Shown here: positions 26,214 to 34,111 of the stretch, piece after piece | How the letters are laid out: each line of letters starts with the position of its first letter | How positions within the stretch are numbered: the first letter of the stretch is position 1 | Assembly: GCF_000205165.1 (NCBI RefSeq) | Contig: NZ_GL883836.1 | Coordinates: 1-64,000, forward strand | Length of the DNA stretch: 64,000 bases | DNA from: Paraprevotella xylaniphila YIT 11841 | GTDB lineage: Bacteria; Bacteroidota; Bacteroidia; Bacteroidales; Bacteroidaceae | Reading direction: 5' to 3' | Made by a program: the position numbers and the translations under genes | Notes under the pieces: generated by a model | What the model was told of the DNA's origin: nothing | Databases searched by the model: none | Seen by the model: only the letters and a program-made list of their open reading frames with translations

Positions 26214-26831
26214 ATGAATCAACAATATCCTTCAGTATTATTAGAAAAGGCCGTAAATGAATTTGCGAAGTTGCCGGGGATAGGTTCGAAGACTGCCATG
26301 CGGTTGGTTCTACACCTGTTGAGGCAAGATGTACAGGCAGTTGAGAGTTTCGGACAGTCGTTGATTACGTTGAAGCATGATGTGAAATATTGTTCTATAT
26401 GTCATAATATCTCGGATACGGACGTTTGTGAAATCTGTTCGGATATGCAACGCGACCATTCCACGATATGCGTGGTGGAAAATATTCAGGACGTGATGGC
26501 TATAGAGAATACACATCAGTACAAGGGTGTTTATCATGTGCTTGGCGGAGTGATATCCCCGATGGACGGGGTGGGACCTTCTGACCTTCAGATGCAAACT
26601 CTAGTGGAACGCGTGGAAGACGGGGGGGTACGAGAGGTGATATTGGCTCTTAGTCCGACAATGGAGGGAGATACGACCAATTTTTATATTTACAGAAAAT
26701 TGGAGAATGTAGCTGCACGTATCAGCGTGATTGCACGTGGGGTTGCGCAAAATGATGAACTGCAATATACGGATGAAGTAACGTTGGGACGTTCTATTGT
26801 GAACCGCGTAGTCTTTACGGGACAAATGTAG
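26214..26831 (+). CDS. recR: Recombination protein RecR
   Basis: RecR works with RecO (and RecF) to load RecA on gapped DNA. The 205-residue protein shows the N-terminal helix-hairpin-helix ([17 protein letters not shown]), a four-cysteine zinc finger (CSIC and CEIC at about 58-73), and a Toprim domain starting [16 protein letters not shown]-terminal Walker-B-like segment is also present. It is the first gene of a run with the membrane protein, glycosyltransferase and GNAT genes. Confidence 0.96.
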   Translation: MNQQYPSVLLEKAVNEFAKLPGIGSKTAMRLVLHLLRQDVQAVESFGQSLITLKHDVKYCSICHNISDTDVCEICSDMQRDHSTICVVENIQDVMAIENTHQYKGVYHVLGGVISPMDGVGPSDLQMQTLVERVEDGGVREVILALSPTMEGDTTNFYIYRKLENVAARISVIARGVAQNDELQYTDEVTLGRSIVNRVVFTGQM

Positions 26832-26843
26832 GAGAACAGAGAG

Positions 26844-27344
26844 ATGGAGAATATTATTATGATGGAGAATATTATTATAAAGAAACTCCGGTTGGAGTTT
26901 TGTTTTATTTTTATATGGGCGGCCGTACTTATAGGGCTGTTTGAGTGGGACGTTTGGACTGCCGGATGGGCTGTAGGAAATGAACTGGCAGATTACTATA
27001 TCAATCTGACGGGAATCATCATGGTTATCGTATTGGTGCCTATGGCTCTGAAAATGATGTCGTTTAGAGTGGTGAAATCTTCTTATTCCGTAGGCTCTCC
27101 GCAACGGTCCGGTTTGAAATATAAAAGATGGAGTGAAGTTCGTATGGCTATGTTAGCTGTCACGGGATGGACGAACATCGTATTTTATTATTTGACATTG
27201 GACTCGACCGGTTCTATTTGTGCGCTTATTGCAGCTTTGGCTTTATGTTTTTGTTGGCCTTCCCGTGAAAAGTTTGAGAATGAAACGGGGTTGGAATTGA
27301 ATCATGACGGTGGTGTAAAGACAGAAAACCAAAGAAAGGCATGA
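26844..27344 (+). CDS. Four-helix hypothetical membrane protein
   Basis: A 166-residue protein with about four hydrophobic helices (about 20-38, 54-74, 100-119 and 124-139) and a polar C-terminus. I do not recognise a family. Its first 12 codons contain a tandem 18-base duplication encoding MENII(M/I) twice, so the true start may be the first ATG (26844) or the second copy (26862). It lies 12 bases after recR and overlaps the glycosyltransferase by four bases, so it is part of that operon. Confidence 0.65.
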   Translation: MENIIMMENIIIKKLRLEFCFIFIWAAVLIGLFEWDVWTAGWAVGNELADYYINLTGIIMVIVLVPMALKMMSFRVVKSSYSVGSPQRSGLKYKRWSEVRMAMLAVTGWTNIVFYYLTLDSTGSICALIAALALCFCWPSREKFENETGLELNHDGGVKTENQRKA

Positions 27345-28528
27345 AACTTTCAATCGTAATCGTCAGCTACAATGTGAAGTATTACTTGGAGCAGTGCTTG
27401 TGCTCTGTGGCACGGGCATGCTATGGACTGGATGCTGAAATCTGGGTGGTAGATAATGCTTCTTCCGACGGGTCGGTGGAATATATACGTTCTCGTTTTC
27501 CGGATGTCCATTTTATAGAGAATCAGGAAAATGTAGGTTTTTCCCGTGCGAATAACATGGCTATAAGGCAAGCGACGGGCGATTATATTTTATTGCTTAA
27601 TCCGGATACAGTGGTAGGAGAAAACACATTGTCCGGATGTTTGCAGTTTATGGATGCTCATCCGGAGGCCGGTGCTACGGGGGTCGCTATGTTGAAGGAT
27701 GACGGTGGTTTTGCTTGGGAATCTCGTCGGGGGCTACCTACTCCTTTTACGTCTTTTTGCAAAATGACCGGTTTGTGTGCGTTGTTTCCTCATTCGCGAC
27801 GTTTGGGACGTTATTACATGAGGTATTTGGATAAGAACAAGACCAATCAGATTGATGTCATCTCAGGTGCTTTTTGCATGGTGCGCCGTTCTGCACTTGA
27901 TAAAACCGGACTTTTGGATGAGGACTTTTTCATGTATGGAGAAGATATCGATCTTTCTTATCGTTTGTTGCAATGTGGCTATAAGAATTATTATCAACCA
28001 TTGAGGATCCTGCACTATAAGGGAGAAAGTACGCATAAAAGCTCTTTCCGTTACGTGCATGTTTTTTATAAGGCTATGCTTATCTTTTTTGATAAACATT
28101 ATCGTCGTTCGAATCGTTGGTTGACACCTTTCATCCAATTGGCTGTTATTGTCCGGGGAATCTTGGATTTGTGTATGCACCAGAAAGAGCGTTTGTTCGG
28201 ATGGGCAGGAACAGGACGAGACCGCGAGGCTGACAAATCATATTTGTTTTTGGGACGTCCGGAAGCTGTAGAGTCGTTATGCAGATTGGGGCTTGAAAAC
28301 AACTTGAAAATAGATTTTGTGGTAGCGGATGAATCGAACAAGCCGGACGGCCATCTTGACCCGTCTCTTTCGGTGAAGGCCTATGATTATGTCATATATG
28401 ATACCGGGGCATATAGTTATGAGAAAATGCTATACCTGTTGTCTCTCGGGGCAGGACATACCCGGATACGGATAGCGACTTACTCTATGGATACATCTAA
28501 GTTGATAACGATGAATAACGTATATTAA
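27341..28528 (+). CDS. Family 2 glycosyltransferase
   Basis: A 395-residue GT-A fold glycosyltransferase. The start SIVIVSYNVKYYLEQCL, the nucleotide-binding VVDNASSDGS (about 36-45), VGFSRANNMA and LLLNPDT are diagnostic of the rhamnosyl/galactosyl-type GT2 group. The acceptor-side motif DEDFFMYGEDIDLSYR and the tail with HYKGES are also present. A C-terminal extension (about 300-395) is not typical and resembles a small nucleotide-binding or sensor fold. It is probably cytoplasmic or membrane-associated and acts in surface glycan synthesis; donor and acceptor are unknown. It overlaps the previous gene by four bases. Confidence 0.85.
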   Translation: MKLSIVIVSYNVKYYLEQCLCSVARACYGLDAEIWVVDNASSDGSVEYIRSRFPDVHFIENQENVGFSRANNMAIRQATGDYILLLNPDTVVGENTLSGCLQFMDAHPEAGATGVAMLKDDGGFAWESRRGLPTPFTSFCKMTGLCALFPHSRRLGRYYMRYLDKNKTNQIDVISGAFCMVRRSALDKTGLLDEDFFMYGEDIDLSYRLLQCGYKNYYQPLRILHYKGESTHKSSFRYVHVFYKAMLIFFDKHYRRSNRWLTPFIQLAVIVRGILDLCMHQKERLFGWAGTGRDREADKSYLFLGRPEAVESLCRLGLENNLKIDFVVADESNKPDGHLDPSLSVKAYDYVIYDTGAYSYEKMLYLLSLGAGHTRIRIATYSMDTSKLITMNNVY

Positions 28529-28541
28529 AAAACGAAATACG

Positions 28542-29063
28542 ATGATGTTTGCAGTAGATAATATACGGTTGCGTGCACTTGAACCGGAAGATTTGGAGTG
28601 GTTATATAGTATTGAAAATGATGAAGAGTTGTGGCAATGGGGGAGTTCGAATGTTCCCTATTCCCGTTATTCCTTAAAAACATATATAGCAGAGTCACGC
28701 CACGACATTTATGCCGATGGACAATTGCGTTTGGTTATAGAGACAGAGGATGAGCATTTGGTTTTAGGCTGTGTGGATTTGATGGATTTTTCTCCTCGGC
28801 ATTTACGTGCGGAGATAGGAATCTTGTTATTTCCGGAGTATAGGGGGCGGGGAGTTGCAACCAAGGTATTGGGGATGCTTGTTTCTTATGCTCGCGAACA
28901 TTTGTATATGCACCAACTTTATGCTATAGTTTCCCAAAAGAATATGAAAGCGCAACATTTGTTTGAGAGGTTCGGTTTCAAACGTGTATCTCTGTTAGCG
29001 GATTGGCTAAGGGACAAAGAAGAAGATTACGTATCAGCCTATGTCTATAGTTTCCGGTTGTAG
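28542..29063 (+). CDS. GNAT acetyltransferase, RimJ/RimL type
   Basis: A 173-residue N-acetyltransferase. IRLRALEPEDLEWLYSIEND is the usual N-terminal motif. EIGILLFPEYRGRGVATKVLGML holds the acetyl-CoA loop (split here as R-G-R-G-V-A), and AQHLFERFGFK is the C-terminal family motif. The substrate could be a protein N-terminus, an amine or an antibiotic and is not determined. It is the last gene of the recR run. Confidence 0.85.
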   Translation: MMFAVDNIRLRALEPEDLEWLYSIENDEELWQWGSSNVPYSRYSLKTYIAESRHDIYADGQLRLVIETEDEHLVLGCVDLMDFSPRHLRAEIGILLFPEYRGRGVATKVLGMLVSYAREHLYMHQLYAIVSQKNMKAQHLFERFGFKRVSLLADWLRDKEEDYVSAYVYSFRL

Positions 29064-29130
29064 TTTTCGTTTCGGCAAGAGCTTTAGTTTCAAAAAGTAG
29101 GTTTAGTATTTGAAAAAAGTTCGGAAGCTA

Positions 29131-29162
29131 TTTGGCAAATTGAGATAAAGTTTTTACCTTTG
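29131..29162 (+). promoter_or_regulatory. Promoter of tRNA-Asp
   Basis: TTTG (29131-29134), 20 bases, then TACCTTTG (29155-29162): a perfect match to the Bacteroidetes consensus. The -7 box is the same as in the first tRNA cluster. The start would be near 29169, right at the following hairpin. Confidence 0.85.
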
Positions 29163-29169
29163 CACTCGC

Positions 29170-29189
29170 AATCAGGAAATCGCCTGATT
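29170..29189 (+). other. Hairpin at the 5' end of the tRNA-Asp transcript
   Basis: AATCAGG pairs with CCTGATT around a six-base loop, 11 bases upstream of the mature tRNA and at the predicted transcription start. It may protect or guide processing of the precursor; this is inference. Confidence 0.5.
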
Positions 29190-29200
29190 CCTCTTTTAAA

Positions 29201-29274
29201 GGTGCGTTAGTTCAGTTGGTTAGAATACATGCCTGTCACGCATGGGGTCACGGGTTCGAGTCCCGTACGCACCG
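29201..29274 (+). tRNA. tRNA-Asp (anticodon GTC)
   Basis: A 74-nt tRNA. The acceptor stem is GGTGCGT/ACGCACC with G discriminator, the anticodon loop is CTGTCAC (GTC), and the T-loop is TTCGAGT. It is alone and has its own promoter and terminator. Its 3' side borders an accessory patch. Confidence 0.96.
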
Positions 29275-29286
29275 CAATAATATTTC

Positions 29287-29324
29287 AAAGCCCTTGAAAG
29301 TCAATCACTTTCAAGGGCTTTTTT
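29287..29324 (+). terminator. Terminator of tRNA-Asp
   Basis: An 11-bp stem, GCCCTTGAAAG/CTTTCAAGGGC, is followed directly by TTTTTT, 13 bases after the tRNA. Confidence 0.92.
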
Positions 29325-29340
29325 CTTGAGGTCTCAATCG

Positions 29341-29604
29341 GGAGACCAATCTGATAACAAAATCCAGGACGAGTTCAAGGATATCTATTGGATTTTAATC
29401 CAAGAACACCCGGAACTTACTGCAAGGGGATTTGTCGGTGTGGTTCATGGATGAATACCATAAACTACTTTCAGGGGACGTCCTGATGGGTGGTTAAAGC
29501 AAATCCTTAAATATAAGGAACCGAAAGCCAAAGCTAAGAAACAGGATAAAGATGAAAGCCGGAAGAACCGGGCAGAGGATAATCTGGATAATGTTGGTTG
29601 TTAA
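29341..29604 (+). pseudogene. Decayed coding remnant next to tRNA-Asp
   Basis: One reading frame gives plausible protein sequence (DEFKDIYWILIQEHPEL, then ARGFVGVVHG). It is interrupted by TGA at 29452 and TAA at 29461. In the same frame it resumes with RGRPDGWLKQILKYKEPK and a lysine-rich tail, ending at TAA 29602. No start codon is visible. The protein family is not recognised. Its position just after a tRNA gene suggests the stump of an integrated element, but no direct repeat of the tRNA 3' end was found by eye. Confidence 0.5.
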
Positions 29605-29623
29605 AGACGGCGGGCTGCTTCCA

Positions 29624-30028
29624 TTATTTTACAAACTTGCGCACATTGTATTCTATCAGATATATGGCAATTTTCATCCCCAAATAGATACCGCAGGCAA
29701 GAGGTACGGTAAATGTAATGAAAGGGTTACCTACCGGATAACCAAACAACGCATAAATGACTGAGAGGATAACAAGTGCTTTTTCAAAGTAATAATAAAA
29801 CCATAAGAAAGGTGTCAGACAAAGTTTGTCATGCCATTTATACAACAATAGTCTGTGACTTTTTTTCTGCAAATATGAACCGGATAAGAGTACAATGCAC
29901 ATTAGCGCAATGATTGTTCCACTGAACCATGTGCCTGTAATTGTTTCTGTAAACTGGATTTTCAATATCAGTAACAGGCAGATGGCTATATTGGAGGCTT
30001 CGTTCAATAAATAAATCTTTGTCTGCAT
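29624..30028 (-). CDS. Small hypothetical membrane protein
   Basis: A 134-residue protein with about four hydrophobic helices (about 12-26, 36-50, 72-98 and 100-122) and a basic C-terminus. No family is recognised. The sequence around it is AT-rich and the gene sits in the accessory patch after tRNA-Asp. A convincing promoter was not found. The hydrophobic, protein-like composition over the full length supports a real gene, but moderately. Confidence 0.5.
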   Translation of the reverse strand: MQTKIYLLNEASNIAICLLLILKIQFTETITGTWFSGTIIALMCIVLLSGSYLQKKSHRLLLYKWHDKLCLTPFLWFYYYFEKALVILSVIYALFGYPVGNPFITFTVPLACGIYLGMKIAIYLIEYNVRKFVK

Positions 30029-30310
30029 ATATGTACTACTTAATGTTATGATTCGTTTTAAAAATACGTATGCGGTTAAATTTATAAAGATACAAACTAT
30101 TTCTTATAGAGCCAAAATTCAGAGGCAAAGTCAAGCATGAAGTGCGTTCTTCCCCCAGGAAGTTTGCAAAAGGGTATTCATCCTTTATTCTGTGAAGTGC
30201 TATATAATAGTATGTTAATGTGTGTTTTGAAGGATGAATGATATTTTTTGAAAAACTCAGGGGGAAGGAATACGCGAAAGAGAAGAATAATACAGGGAAG
30301 CCCGTCTTAA
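30029..30310. other. Gene-free AT-rich stretch
   Basis: An open frame crosses this region on the minus strand, but it runs through the terminator of the neighbouring gene and has no protein-like features, so no gene is called. Nothing else is seen. Confidence 0.4.
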
Positions 30311-30353
30311 AATAAAAGAGACCGGACTCAAAAGTATATTTTGAGCCGGTCTC
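30311..30353 (-). terminator. Terminator of the fimbrillin-type lipoprotein gene
   Basis: On the minus strand GAGACCGG-CTCAAAA pairs with TTTTGAG(T)CCGGTCTC with one bulge and is followed by TTTTATTTT. It lies 46 bases after the stop of the gene ending at 30399. Confidence 0.85.
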
Positions 30354-30398
30354 TTCCTCCAGCATCATTCAGGAACATTGAATGAAGTCAGGGACTCC

Positions 30399-31370
30399 TC
30401 AATCCACCATTGGAAATTCAATGGTTTCACTAACTTCGTTCCAGTTTTCGATTGTGAAGTCCCCGGTACTACCCCCAGATAAAATATCTCCTATCACGAT
30501 GTTAAGGGTTAGACGCGTGTTTGCTGATAAAGTTGAATTCAGGTTACGTGACAGCTTGTGTACGCTGCCATCTTTCAACGTGATGAGTAATTCCAACGGA
30601 GGAGTTTCTGAGGATGGGAATACCATTACAGTAGCATTACTCATTTCCGTTCCGTCTTCCGAACGTTTCAGGTCAAATTTAATCGTCTTTGTCATGTCGG
30701 ATGCTTCTGCTGTATAGAAGTTGATTTGGTTTGCGATATTTCCGATACGCACCTGCATGTTTGTAATGTTCGAACTGAAGATACCATTGTTTTTCTTCTT
30801 GACAATGACTTTCATACCGGCGATGACACGTTTAAGCGATGCTTTTAAGTCTTCTTCTCCTACTTTAGCCTCTTTCACAGCATATACGAGGTCATATACA
30901 GGGCGGTAAGTCCCGTCATTGTTGCTCCATAAACTGAAGTAAAGAGAGGATAAGTCTACGCCAATGCTGAAGCCTGGTGTATGGATAGCCGGAGTGTCAT
31001 AAATAGGTTCCTCATATTTAGGAGTACCCCAGTATACCATGTTATATGTATTCATAGGCAAGTGGAGTTCCCGATTATGTTCACCTTCAAGGATATGCCC
31101 GTCTATGATATGGTAGTAGCCATAGAATGGTGTAAGATTGCCATTGACATAGTTTCCGAAATAGGTAGAAGTTCCTGAAATACAGGGGTAAATTTCGATG
31201 ACGCCAGTCAGTGGGCTTTGATTAAGGGATTCATCAGCGACCGTGGCACTGATTCTTGGGGTTATCATCCTGGTTTCATTGAGAATTTTGTTGTGGTCAT
31301 CGGATGAACATGATGCAGCCAGAACAAGGAGGCTTAATGCTCCCATCATAACATAATTTTTCATAACCAT
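30399..31370 (-). CDS. FimB/Mfa2-like fimbrillin-type lipoprotein
   Basis: A 323-residue lipoprotein: the signal ends LAASC (Cys21) and is followed by SSDD, a likely surface-export signal. The segment LKASLKRVIAGMKVIVKKK (about 177-195) and the layout of two beta-sandwich halves are typical of FimB/Mfa2 and related fimbrillin-like proteins that anchor or cap fimbriae. No fimbrial shaft gene is beside it, so it may be an orphan. A second ATG two codons downstream (31364) is an equally good start. Family assignment is by general pattern, not strong motifs. Confidence 0.55.
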   Translation of the reverse strand: MVMKNYVMMGALSLLVLAASCSSDDHNKILNETRMITPRISATVADESLNQSPLTGVIEIYPCISGTSTYFGNYVNGNLTPFYGYYHIIDGHILEGEHNRELHLPMNTYNMVYWGTPKYEEPIYDTPAIHTPGFSIGVDLSSLYFSLWSNNDGTYRPVYDLVYAVKEAKVGEEDLKASLKRVIAGMKVIVKKKNNGIFSSNITNMQVRIGNIANQINFYTAEASDMTKTIKFDLKRSEDGTEMSNATVMVFPSSETPPLELLITLKDGSVHKLSRNLNSTLSANTRLTLNIVIGDILSGGSTGDFTIENWNEVSETIEFPMVD

Positions 31371-31711
31371 GTTTTTTTAGAGTGAATAAATAAAGATTGG
31401 AAACAGAGGAAATTTGGGGATTAGATTTAAATACACTTCATAAAAGAGGAGTATACCAATAGGGCGGTAAAGTGAATTATGGCCTTATGGAAAAATAATC
31501 GGTTGTAAAAAACTTATTTCTTTAATCTTAAGTTGTAAAGATAGGTATTTAAGAGGTATAATCCAAGTTAAAAACAGCCAATCTATATTTCTAAAACATA
31601 ATGGAGCTATTTATACCTTGAGCAAACAGAAGAATTTGCATTCTAATTATATTCTAATTTTGTCTAAGTCCTTTATAATGTTTTTCACCTGTTATTCTGG
31701 TTGGAAGATTC
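31371..31711. other. AT-rich divergent intergenic region
   Basis: About 340 bases between the fimbrillin-type gene and the efflux operon, with long A/T runs. No open gene, tRNA or clear inverted repeat is seen. It must contain the promoter of the minus-strand lipoprotein gene, which I could not place. Confidence 0.4.
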
Positions 31712-31719
31712 TATTTTTG
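31712..31719 (+). promoter_or_regulatory. -7 box of the metal efflux operon
   Basis: TATTTTTG matches TAnnTTTG and ends 20 bases before the ATG at 31740. The transcript would begin after the in-frame TTG at 31701, supporting the ATG as start. No clear -33 box. Confidence 0.6.
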
Positions 31720-31739
31720 CACAAAAATTGAAAAGTAGC

Positions 31740-33002
31740 ATGAAGGGATTACTGATTATCGGCTTGGCTTTTATTGTCTGTGATGCTTTGTATGCCGAGG
31801 AAGGCATGCCGGGGCTTTCGTTGCGGGAAGCGGAAAAGTGCTTTCTGGAACATAATGTGCAGTTGACGGCTCAGAGATATAATGTAGACCGGGCACATGC
31901 ACAGGTGGTGCAAGCCCGTTTGTTCGACAATCCGGTCATTTCGTTGGAGCAGAATGTATATAACCGCTTGAACGGGAAATATTTTGATGTGGGCAAGGAG
32001 GGAGAAGCTGCGATAGAGATAGAGCAGGAGATTCCGATAGCGAGGCAGCGTAGTAAACGTATCAAGTTGGGGGAAATCAACCGTGAAGCGGCCGAATACC
32101 GTTTTGAAGAAGTGTTGCGTACCTTGCGGAGCGAATTGTACCGGAGTTTTGTGGATACGTATTACCAGTCACGTTCCATCAGGGTGTACGATCGTGAAAT
32201 AACTTCGGTAGGCAAGCTCTTGCAAGCGGTAAGGGAGCAGGAGGGAAAAGGAAACATGTCCCGGATGGAAGTGTCGCGCCTGGAACTGTTTCTTTTGTCT
32301 TTGCGGAAAGAACGGCAGGACGCAGAACAGAAATTGGTGGAGATGAGAGGGCGGTTGAATTTGTTGTTGGGTGCTCCGGTCGGACAAGACCGGGAACTGG
32401 TATTGGACGAGAGCATATTGGAAAAGGTAGACCTGTCCGCTGTTTCGTTTACCGATTTGGGCACGATGTTGGATTCGCGTCCGGATGTGCGTGCGGCCCG
32501 TGCCGGAGTGCGTGCGGCAGAAGCGAATGTGAAATTGCAACGGGCGATGGCAGCTCCCGAGTTTTCGGTGAGAGGGATGTACGACCGTGCCGGAAATTTC
32601 ATCAACGACTATTTTGCCATTGGTGTCACATGCTCCGTGCCGATTTTCAACCGTAACCAAGGAGAAATCAAATCGGCCAAACTGGAATTACTTCAACAAG
32701 GCAAAGAGGAGGAGTATGCTGTGGATAAGGCGGAAATGGAACTTTATTCGGCCTGCCATCAATTACGGAAGGCCGTAGAGCTTTACCGGGCATTCGACGG
32801 CCGCATGGAACAGGATTTCGAGCAACTCATGGAGGGCGTCAACGAAAACTTTTACGAGCGCAACATCAATATGTTGGAATTTATCGATTATTATCAGAGT
32901 TATAAAGAAGCTTGCCTGCAATGCTATGCGTTGCGGCGGGATGTGTTCGGGGCAATGGAGAACCTGAACACGGTTGTAGGACGTACGATATTTAAACTTT
33001 GA
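31740..33002 (+). CDS. TolC-family outer-membrane channel (CzcC-like)
   Basis: A 420-residue outer-membrane efflux protein with a signal peptide ending near YAEE. Two repeated halves of long coiled helices are seen (LREAEKCFLEHNVQLTAQRY; ARAGVRAAEANVKLQRAM), with the family motif around ISLEQNVYN. Together with the adaptor and RND pump that follow it would span the envelope. Its stop precedes the adaptor ATG by five bases. Confidence 0.88.
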   Translation: MKGLLIIGLAFIVCDALYAEEGMPGLSLREAEKCFLEHNVQLTAQRYNVDRAHAQVVQARLFDNPVISLEQNVYNRLNGKYFDVGKEGEAAIEIEQEIPIARQRSKRIKLGEINREAAEYRFEEVLRTLRSELYRSFVDTYYQSRSIRVYDREITSVGKLLQAVREQEGKGNMSRMEVSRLELFLLSLRKERQDAEQKLVEMRGRLNLLLGAPVGQDRELVLDESILEKVDLSAVSFTDLGTMLDSRPDVRAARAGVRAAEANVKLQRAMAAPEFSVRGMYDRAGNFINDYFAIGVTCSVPIFNRNQGEIKSAKLELLQQGKEEEYAVDKAEMELYSACHQLRKAVELYRAFDGRMEQDFEQLMEGVNENFYERNINMLEFIDYYQSYKEACLQCYALRRDVFGAMENLNTVVGRTIFKL

Positions 33003-33007
33003 AAAGC

Positions 33008-34096
33008 ATGAACCGTATATTTTTTCTTATAAGTTTAGGAGTGTTGGCAGGGGCTTGTTCCCGTTCTACACAGGTGGCCGGTACGGAGGAGCCGGGAATA
33101 TTCCTTACAGACAGTTTGAAACGTGTGGTGTCTGTCGATACGGTCCGTTGCCGGCCGGTGGCGGATGAATTGACGTTGACCGGCCGGGTGGCTTTCAATC
33201 CGGAAAAGGTGGCGCAGGTTTATCCTATATTCGGAGGGACGGTCGTGGAAGTACGGGCCGAAATCGGGGATTACGTGCGCCGGGGAGACGTGTTGGCCGT
33301 CATCCGTAGCGGCGAAGTGGCCGAGTATGAGAAACAACGCAAAGAAGCGCAACACCGGTTGGCTCTTGCCCGCCGCAACCTGCATTCCGTGCAGGATATG
33401 GAGGCATCCGGAATGGCTTCTGAAAAGGATGTCATGCAAGCCCGCAAGGAAGTGGGCGAGGCCGAAGCCGAGGCTGAGAGGTTGGCTGAAGTCTTTTCGA
33501 TTTACCATGTGTCGGGCGGGGCCAATTATCAGGTCAAGGCTCCGCTTTCCGGGTTCGTGGTGGAGAAGCATGTCAATCCCGAAGAACAGTTACGCTCGGA
33601 CGACGGTGAAGAAATGTTCACGATTTCCGGATTGGAAAACGTATGGGTGATGGCAGACGTATATGAAAGCGACATCAGTAAGGTAGGCGAAGGCGATTCG
33701 GTGCGTATCACCACGTTGGCCTATCCGGAGGATGTCATTGCCGGGAAGATAGACAAGGTATATAATATGTTGGACGAGGATAGTAGGACCATGAGCGTGA
33801 GGGTGAGGTTGGACAATCGCGATTATAAGCTGAAGCCGGGCATGTTTACCCAGGTCCGCGTCTGCGGACGGGGGACGGGCAAGGAACGGCTGTGTGTCCC
33901 TTCGCAAGCCTTGGTCTTCGAGAATGGCCGCTATTATGTGGTTACGGTGGCATCGGACGACCGTTTGGCGGTGAAAGAAGTGGAGGTGTACCTGCACTCG
34001 GATGAGGTCTGCTACCTATTCTCTGGGTTGACGGCGGGCGAGCGCGTCCTGAACCGTAACGTGTTGTTGGTTTATAATGCATTGAATGCAGGCTAG
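33008..34096 (+). CDS. RND efflux periplasmic adaptor (CzcB-like)
   Basis: A 362-residue membrane-fusion lipoprotein with lipid Cys17 (LAGAC). A biotinyl-lipoyl-like segment appears at AQVYPIFGGTVVEVRAEIGD, then a coiled-coil hairpin (about 105-155) and a second lipoyl half (APLSGFVVEKHVNPEEQL). Beta-barrel and membrane-proximal domains follow (VWVMADVYESDISKVGEGD; LKPGMFTQVRV). The ATG at 33008 is preferred over a TTG three codons upstream that overlaps the previous stop. It lacks an obvious Met- or His-rich N-terminal metal site. Confidence 0.88.
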   Translation: MNRIFFLISLGVLAGACSRSTQVAGTEEPGIFLTDSLKRVVSVDTVRCRPVADELTLTGRVAFNPEKVAQVYPIFGGTVVEVRAEIGDYVRRGDVLAVIRSGEVAEYEKQRKEAQHRLALARRNLHSVQDMEASGMASEKDVMQARKEVGEAEAEAERLAEVFSIYHVSGGANYQVKAPLSGFVVEKHVNPEEQLRSDDGEEMFTISGLENVWVMADVYESDISKVGEGDSVRITTLAYPEDVIAGKIDKVYNMLDEDSRTMSVRVRLDNRDYKLKPGMFTQVRVCGRGTGKERLCVPSQALVFENGRYYVVTVASDDRLAVKEVEVYLHSDEVCYLFSGLTAGERVLNRNVLLVYNALNAG

Positions 34097-34111
34097 TCGG
34101 GAGGAAGGAGT

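Noticed and set aside
29552-29764. 70-codon plus-strand frame after the tRNA-Asp remnant
   Set aside because: It overlaps the decayed frame and runs antisense to the end of the small membrane protein; no motif.
30036-30368. 110-codon minus-strand frame between the small membrane protein and the fimbrillin-type gene
   Set aside because: It begins inside the sequence that forms the neighbouring gene's terminator and has no convincing protein character.
29201-31740. Attachment-site duplication of the tRNA-Asp 3' end
   Set aside because: No second copy of the tRNA 3' sequence was found by eye downstream, so no att sites are claimed.
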